Below are positions 16,289 through 18,821 of a stretch of 18,821 nucleotides of DNA, in pieces. The stretch is taken from NCBI GenBank assembly GCA_016840825.1, contig JAEORN010000366.1:1-18821 (forward strand), given 5' to 3'. The stretch's first letter is position 1, and every line of letters begins with the position of its first letter. The notes under the pieces are model-generated. The model ran no database searches and was not told the DNA's origin. It saw only the letters and a list, made by a program, of their open reading frames with translations. The DNA comes from Candidatus Thorarchaeota archaeon (lineage in GTDB: Archaea; Asgardarchaeota; Thorarchaeia; Thorarchaeales; Thorarchaeaceae). Made by a program: the position numbers and the translations under genes.

Positions 16289-16666
16289 TTACTTTCGAAT
16301 TCGTATTAGATACCCTGGCGAGATTATCCATTGTCCTCTGCATTTAGGACATTTTGAAGGCCTTTTCGCAGTACCTTTCACCTTGAAGACAAAATCGCAA
16401 TTTCCGCATCTTGCAGGTTGTACAAGGAGTTCCTTTGCTTCGTTTCTAATAGACTTTGAAATATGATTGATATCTTCATACACTATTGCTCTGTCTTTAA
16501 TATCCAATGCTCTGCAGATATCTTCAGCCGTAAGTGGATACTCTGTTTGTTCTAGCAGTTCAGAGATTCTCTCTCTTCGGGTCTTCATTTCACTCAATCT
16601 AGCAACACCAGCTTCTGACAGACTCTGTTCAATATTTTGTACACACTGTTTCAAACGTAGAGTCAT
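16289..16666 (-). CDS. Transcriptional regulator: HTH domain fused to a zinc ribbon (COG3357-like)
   Basis: A 125-residue predicted DNA-binding regulator. Residues 28-75 form a winged-helix-like unit: TRRERISELLEQ, then YPLTAEDICRALDI as the helix-turn-helix, then YEDINHISKSIRNEAK. A zinc ribbon follows with C87-x2-C90 and C106-x2-C109 in the contexts PARCGNCDFVFK and PSKCPKCRGQWI. This combination is the signature of the archaeal COG3357 regulators, whose targets are unknown. Family members often begin close to the TRRERI segment, so the ATG at 16588 is an alternative start; the ATG at 16666 would add 26 helical residues. It is divergent from the secreted-protein gene, with only 35 bases between them, and might regulate it. 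Confidence 0.75.
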   Translation of the reverse strand: MTLRLKQCVQNIEQSLSEAGVARLSEMKTRRERISELLEQTEYPLTAEDICRALDIKDRAIVYEDINHISKSIRNEAKELLVQPARCGNCDFVFKVKGTAKRPSKCPKCRGQWIISPGYLIRIRK

Positions 16667-16701
16667 ATCAAAACTGTTCCTATAATGAATAGGTCAAAAT
16701 A

Positions 16702-17421
16702 ATGAAAGAATTCGATACAGGTCTAAATGTAACTGCGATTTCAGCTGTGGTAATTGCTGTTGTCATAATTGGTGGATTATATGCAGCTTCAATGTTGCTA
16801 CCACCAGGACCAGCACCAACGACAACAACGCCAACCACAACTACTCCAAATGGAGGCTATGGCATTAGGGCTGCTGACTACTTAAACAGCAGACGTGGAG
16901 ATGTAGAATTCTATTGGATCTTCAATTGTACCTTTGTCAACGAAGATCTCTCGGCTTACTATTCTGAATATGAATCAAGTGCGTTCGTAGACGGGGTATT
17001 GATGAATCGCACTGAATCTGGTGGTTTCATTAATGTTCTATTCTCTCCTTGGCATGATGAAATAGTAGGTTCTGGCGACCTAACGATAAGCCAGTGGGAG
17101 AATCTAGCGGGTTCAATAGTAAATACAATTGAGGATTTACCAGACTATGCAGGTACTCCTGAATTGACTTCTTGGTATCCCACATTGAATCTTGGCATCT
17201 ACTTTAATGATGGCACTTTCTTTGCAATGCAATTCTATGGCACCGATGAGGTAGTTTCTCTGTCGAATGGTACCTGGGATGGATTTACAGAGCACGGTTG
17301 GCCTAATCTCACTGGCTATGATCCAGAGGACCATTGGCTACAACCCGCAGGATTAATGGCTGCACCAATCAACTTACTCTATAGTACAATTACAGAAAAT
17401 GCTCCATATCCTTCGACATGA
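16702..17421 (+). CDS. Membrane-anchored extracellular protein with threonine linker, unknown domain
   Basis: A 239-residue surface protein. A membrane anchor at residues 11-33 has no cysteine for lipidation. It is followed by a proline- and threonine-rich linker (APTTTTPTTTTPNGG, about 39-52) and an extracellular domain of about 185 residues. Four NxS/T sequons (NCT, NRT, NGT, NLT) indicate likely glycosylation. The domain is rich in aromatics and acidic residues with a strand-like C-terminal half (LGIYFNDGTFFAMQFYG), and I do not recognise it. The anchor-linker design matches the fused binding protein at 9833. An AGGTC site lies 6 bases before the ATG. The membrane-bound regulator lies just downstream, beyond a palindrome, so the two may share a function at the cell surface. 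Confidence 0.68.
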   Translation: MKEFDTGLNVTAISAVVIAVVIIGGLYAASMLLPPGPAPTTTTPTTTTPNGGYGIRAADYLNSRRGDVEFYWIFNCTFVNEDLSAYYSEYESSAFVDGVLMNRTESGGFINVLFSPWHDEIVGSGDLTISQWENLAGSIVNTIEDLPDYAGTPELTSWYPTLNLGIYFNDGTFFAMQFYGTDEVVSLSNGTWDGFTEHGWPNLTGYDPEDHWLQPAGLMAAPINLLYSTITENAPYPST

Positions 17422-17444
17422 ATAAAATCACTTTGTATGGTAGC

Positions 17445-17482
17445 GTAAGTGGGTGTTCTTTTATGTGAGAACACTCACTTAC
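17445..17482. repeat. 15-bp inverted repeat, probable operator or RNA hairpin
   Basis: The left arm GTAAGTGGGTGTTCT (17445-17459) and right arm AGAACACTCACTTAC (17468-17482) are complementary except at one position, where RNA could form a G-U pair. The loop is 8 bases (17460-17467). The palindrome sits between a secreted-protein gene and a winged-helix regulator. Its loop overlaps a TATA-like sequence, which fits a repressor site that would block TBP, perhaps autoregulation. It could instead fold at the end of the upstream transcript, but no clear poly-T tract follows. Confidence 0.75.
17458..17464 (+). promoter_or_regulatory. TATA-like box (CTTTTAT) inside the palindrome
   Basis: CTTTTAT falls at the centre of the inverted repeat. 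A transcript starting about 25 bases on, near 17488, would place the GGTGAG ribosome binding site (17499-17504) at a normal leader distance. The position makes the palindrome a good candidate operator for the downstream regulator gene. Confidence 0.45.
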
Positions 17483-17510
17483 ATGTATTGTTCAAAAAGG
17501 TGAGATATTA

Positions 17511-17957
17511 CTGACAGACGATGACCAACGTGAGTTGATTAACAAATTACTCAAAGGGCGCACCATGAGTGTATATGCCTTATTACTCACTCACGAAAAG
17601 CTAGGCGTTCGTGATATTCAACGCGAACTAGGCCTATCAAGCCCTAGCCTTGCTTTACATCATCTAACCAAACTGACAGAATTAGAATTAGTCGAGAAGG
17701 ACAATCATGGTGAGTACTCTGTAACAAAACTAGTTCGTGTTGGATCCCTGTCATTATTTGTAAGATTCGGAAAACGTCTTCTTCCTCGTTTCCTTTTTCT
17801 TGTGACTCTTTTCTCAGGAATGCTTATTGTGTATCTCAGCTTCTTTTGTACTTGGCCACCGAATGGTGGAGATGTCATGTTCATCTCACTATGTTTGATT
17901 TCGATAGTAGTCGTTTTGCATGAGAGTCGACGAGTATGGAATCTTTCTCCTTTCTAA
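17511..17957 (+). CDS. Membrane-tethered winged-helix (ArsR-like) regulator
   Basis: A protein of about 148 residues. The N-terminal ~75 residues form a winged helix: MSVYALLLTHEKLGVRDIQRELG, then SSPSLALHHLTKLTELELVEK as recognition helix and wing, then HGEYSVTK. Two membrane helices follow (RFLFLVTLFSGMLIVYLSFF and DVMFISLCLISIVVVL). It is thus a one-component regulator held at the membrane, which could sense a surface or membrane signal directly. The start is unusual. The best ribosome binding site, GGTGAG at 17499-17504, points to a CTG at 17511. The TTG at 17535 has no proper site and would cut a helix (DDDQRELINKLLKG) that appears to belong to the domain. The palindrome just upstream suggests autoregulation; its targets are unknown. 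Confidence 0.68.
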   Translation: MTDDDQRELINKLLKGRTMSVYALLLTHEKLGVRDIQRELGLSSPSLALHHLTKLTELELVEKDNHGEYSVTKLVRVGSLSLFVRFGKRLLPRFLFLVTLFSGMLIVYLSFFCTWPPNGGDVMFISLCLISIVVVLHESRRVWNLSPF

Positions 17958-17991
17958 TCATTAGATTGATTCGGAACTACCGAGTGACAGG

Positions 17992-17999
17992 AATAAATA
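17992..17999 (+). promoter_or_regulatory. TATA-like box (AATAAATA) for nreA
   Basis: AATAAATA lies about 60 bases before the nreA ATG. A transcript start near 18022 would give a leader carrying the GAGGT ribosome binding site at 18044-18048. The call rests on motif and spacing only. Confidence 0.4.
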
Positions 18000-18055
18000 G
18001 GTTCGATTGTCTATTTAGGCATTAGTGAGAACTCCAATAGCTAGAGGTTATCTGA

Positions 18056-18821
18056 ATGCCACAGCAAAAACTAGAGCCAGAAAAGAAGACTGTCAGAAGG
18101 ACAGATGATTCTATGTGCTCTAGGTGTATGGGGCATCGGTCATTGTGTGGAGTGCAGCCCTGTCCTTTGCTTATGAGGGCAAAAGCATTGATAGATATCG
18201 ACAATGCAGTCACAGGATACAATCTCGAAGGTTCAACTCCTCCTTCTGTATTTGTTGGGGATCAAGGATATCCAAAAGTATTGCTAGGTCCACTGATTCC
18301 TCCTGTTAGAGGGAAAGAAACCTCTCTAATGGAGCGACCTGACCTCTGGCTCAATAAAACACTTGACCAGATTCTTGCTATCAGATTTAGCCTAATTAGA
18401 ACAAAGAAACGATTGCCCGTTGATGCAGCTGTCGAACCATCCAGAATGTTACATGAAACACAGATTATGGCGCTATCGGATGTTCCGTTGGATTCTGAAG
18501 CGACCCTGATTAAACGACCGACTTTCACGAGTGTGTTTACAGGACGAACACTTCCAATTGGGCCCTCTGCACCATTAGACGACTTTCACTTGGATGATAA
18601 TCCAAAGGTACCAATTCCTGTAGATAAGGCAACTAGTGATACCGATCTCAATGCAACTCTCGGGATCATGGAGATGTTTGATGGGGGGATACGTCAAGAG
18701 CACATGACAAGACTCCTCTCAGTTGGACTGCTAGGTGTAAAGCAAAGAAGGAAACTAGTTCCCACTCAGTGGAGTATAACCGCAGTCGATGACATTATCG
18801 GGAAGCAATTGCATAAGGAAG
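18056..18821 (+). CDS. nreA: DNA repair protein NreA, 3' end outside window
   Basis: The first 255 residues of an NreA-family archaeal DNA repair protein; the frame is still open at the window edge. The N-terminal zinc finger shows as C21-x2-C24, C31 and C36 (CSRCMGHRSLCGVQPCP). It is followed by family-typical stretches such as PPSVFVGDQGYPKVLLGPL, KETSLMERPDLW, and FTGRTLPIGPSAPL, which resemble NreA proteins throughout. Known NreA proteins act in archaeal DNA damage response and bind PCNA through a C-terminal PIP motif, which would lie beyond this window. The ATG is supported by GAGGT at 18044-18048. It stands near endonuclease Q and a possible OB-fold partner, which adds to a repair-gene neighbourhood. 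Confidence 0.9.
   Translation, partial: MPQQKLEPEKKTVRRTDDSMCSRCMGHRSLCGVQPCPLLMRAKALIDIDNAVTGYNLEGSTPPSVFVGDQGYPKVLLGPLIPPVRGKETSLMERPDLWLNKTLDQILAIRFSLIRTKKRLPVDAAVEPSRMLHETQIMALSDVPLDSEATLIKRPTFTSVFTGRTLPIGPSAPLDDFHLDDNPKVPIPVDKATSDTDLNATLGIMEMFDGGIRQEHMTRLLSVGLLGVKQRRKLVPTQWSITAVDDIIGKQLHKE

Noticed and set aside
17953..17965. TCTAAT-c-ATTAGA palindrome at the stop codon of the membrane regulator
   Set aside because: Six AT-rich pairs across a single base; too short to separate from chance, and no poly-T tract supports a terminator.
18025..18035. GTGAGAAC in the nreA leader, also present in the palindrome region near 17465
   Set aside because: The match is eight bases without the second arm, so a shared operator is not supported.

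Overview
This window looks like archaeal chromosomal DNA of moderate to low GC. The evidence is gene content: an archaea-specific Ski2-type helicase (COG1202-like), endonuclease Q, NreA, a DUF131 membrane protein and HTH/zinc-ribbon regulators of the COG3357 type. The expression signals agree: TATA-like boxes about 25 bases before inferred transcript starts, GAGGT/GGTGA ribosome binding sites, and frequent GTG or TTG starts. Secreted proteins have an uncleaved N-terminal membrane anchor followed by a threonine-rich linker. An Asgard (Thorarchaeota-like) source fits, but the lineage is inference only. I saw no rRNA, tRNA, CRISPR, insertion sequence or phage genes, and no gap over 300 bases without a gene.

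Layout. Bases 1-1560 hold the 3' part of a DASS/SLC13 anion transporter. Next come an unknown acidic-linker protein (1623-2387) and a two-helix membrane peptide (2477-2680). Bases 2785-7449 form a forward cluster of two unrecognised proteins followed by the helicase. Facing it is a reverse operon (9622 down to 7769): an SNM1/ligase-associated-type metallo-beta-lactamase exonuclease, an unknown protein and a DUF131 protein, with a small zinc-ribbon gene beyond it. Bases 9833-12277 encode a membrane-anchored protein that joins two unrelated substrate-binding folds. A reverse GNAT-like gene follows. A forward operon then holds a zinc alcohol dehydrogenase, endonuclease Q and a small OB-fold-like protein (13345-15926). 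Two reverse HTH/zinc-ribbon genes that look like diverged paralogues come next, then a secreted threonine-linker protein. A membrane-bound winged-helix regulator follows, with a palindrome centred on its probable TATA box. The window ends inside nreA (from 18056).

How the genes fit together. The recurrent theme is nucleic-acid repair and processing: a helicase, a beta-CASP-like nuclease, a deaminated-base endonuclease with a possible OB-fold partner, and NreA, with metal-binding regulators nearby. The other theme is cell-surface solute sensing or uptake: the DASS transporter, the dual binding protein and the glycosylation-prone secreted protein next to a membrane-tethered regulator. The best candidates for something undescribed are the dual binding-protein fusion, the unknown-unknown-helicase operon, the EndoQ/OB-fold pair and the palindrome-controlled membrane regulator.
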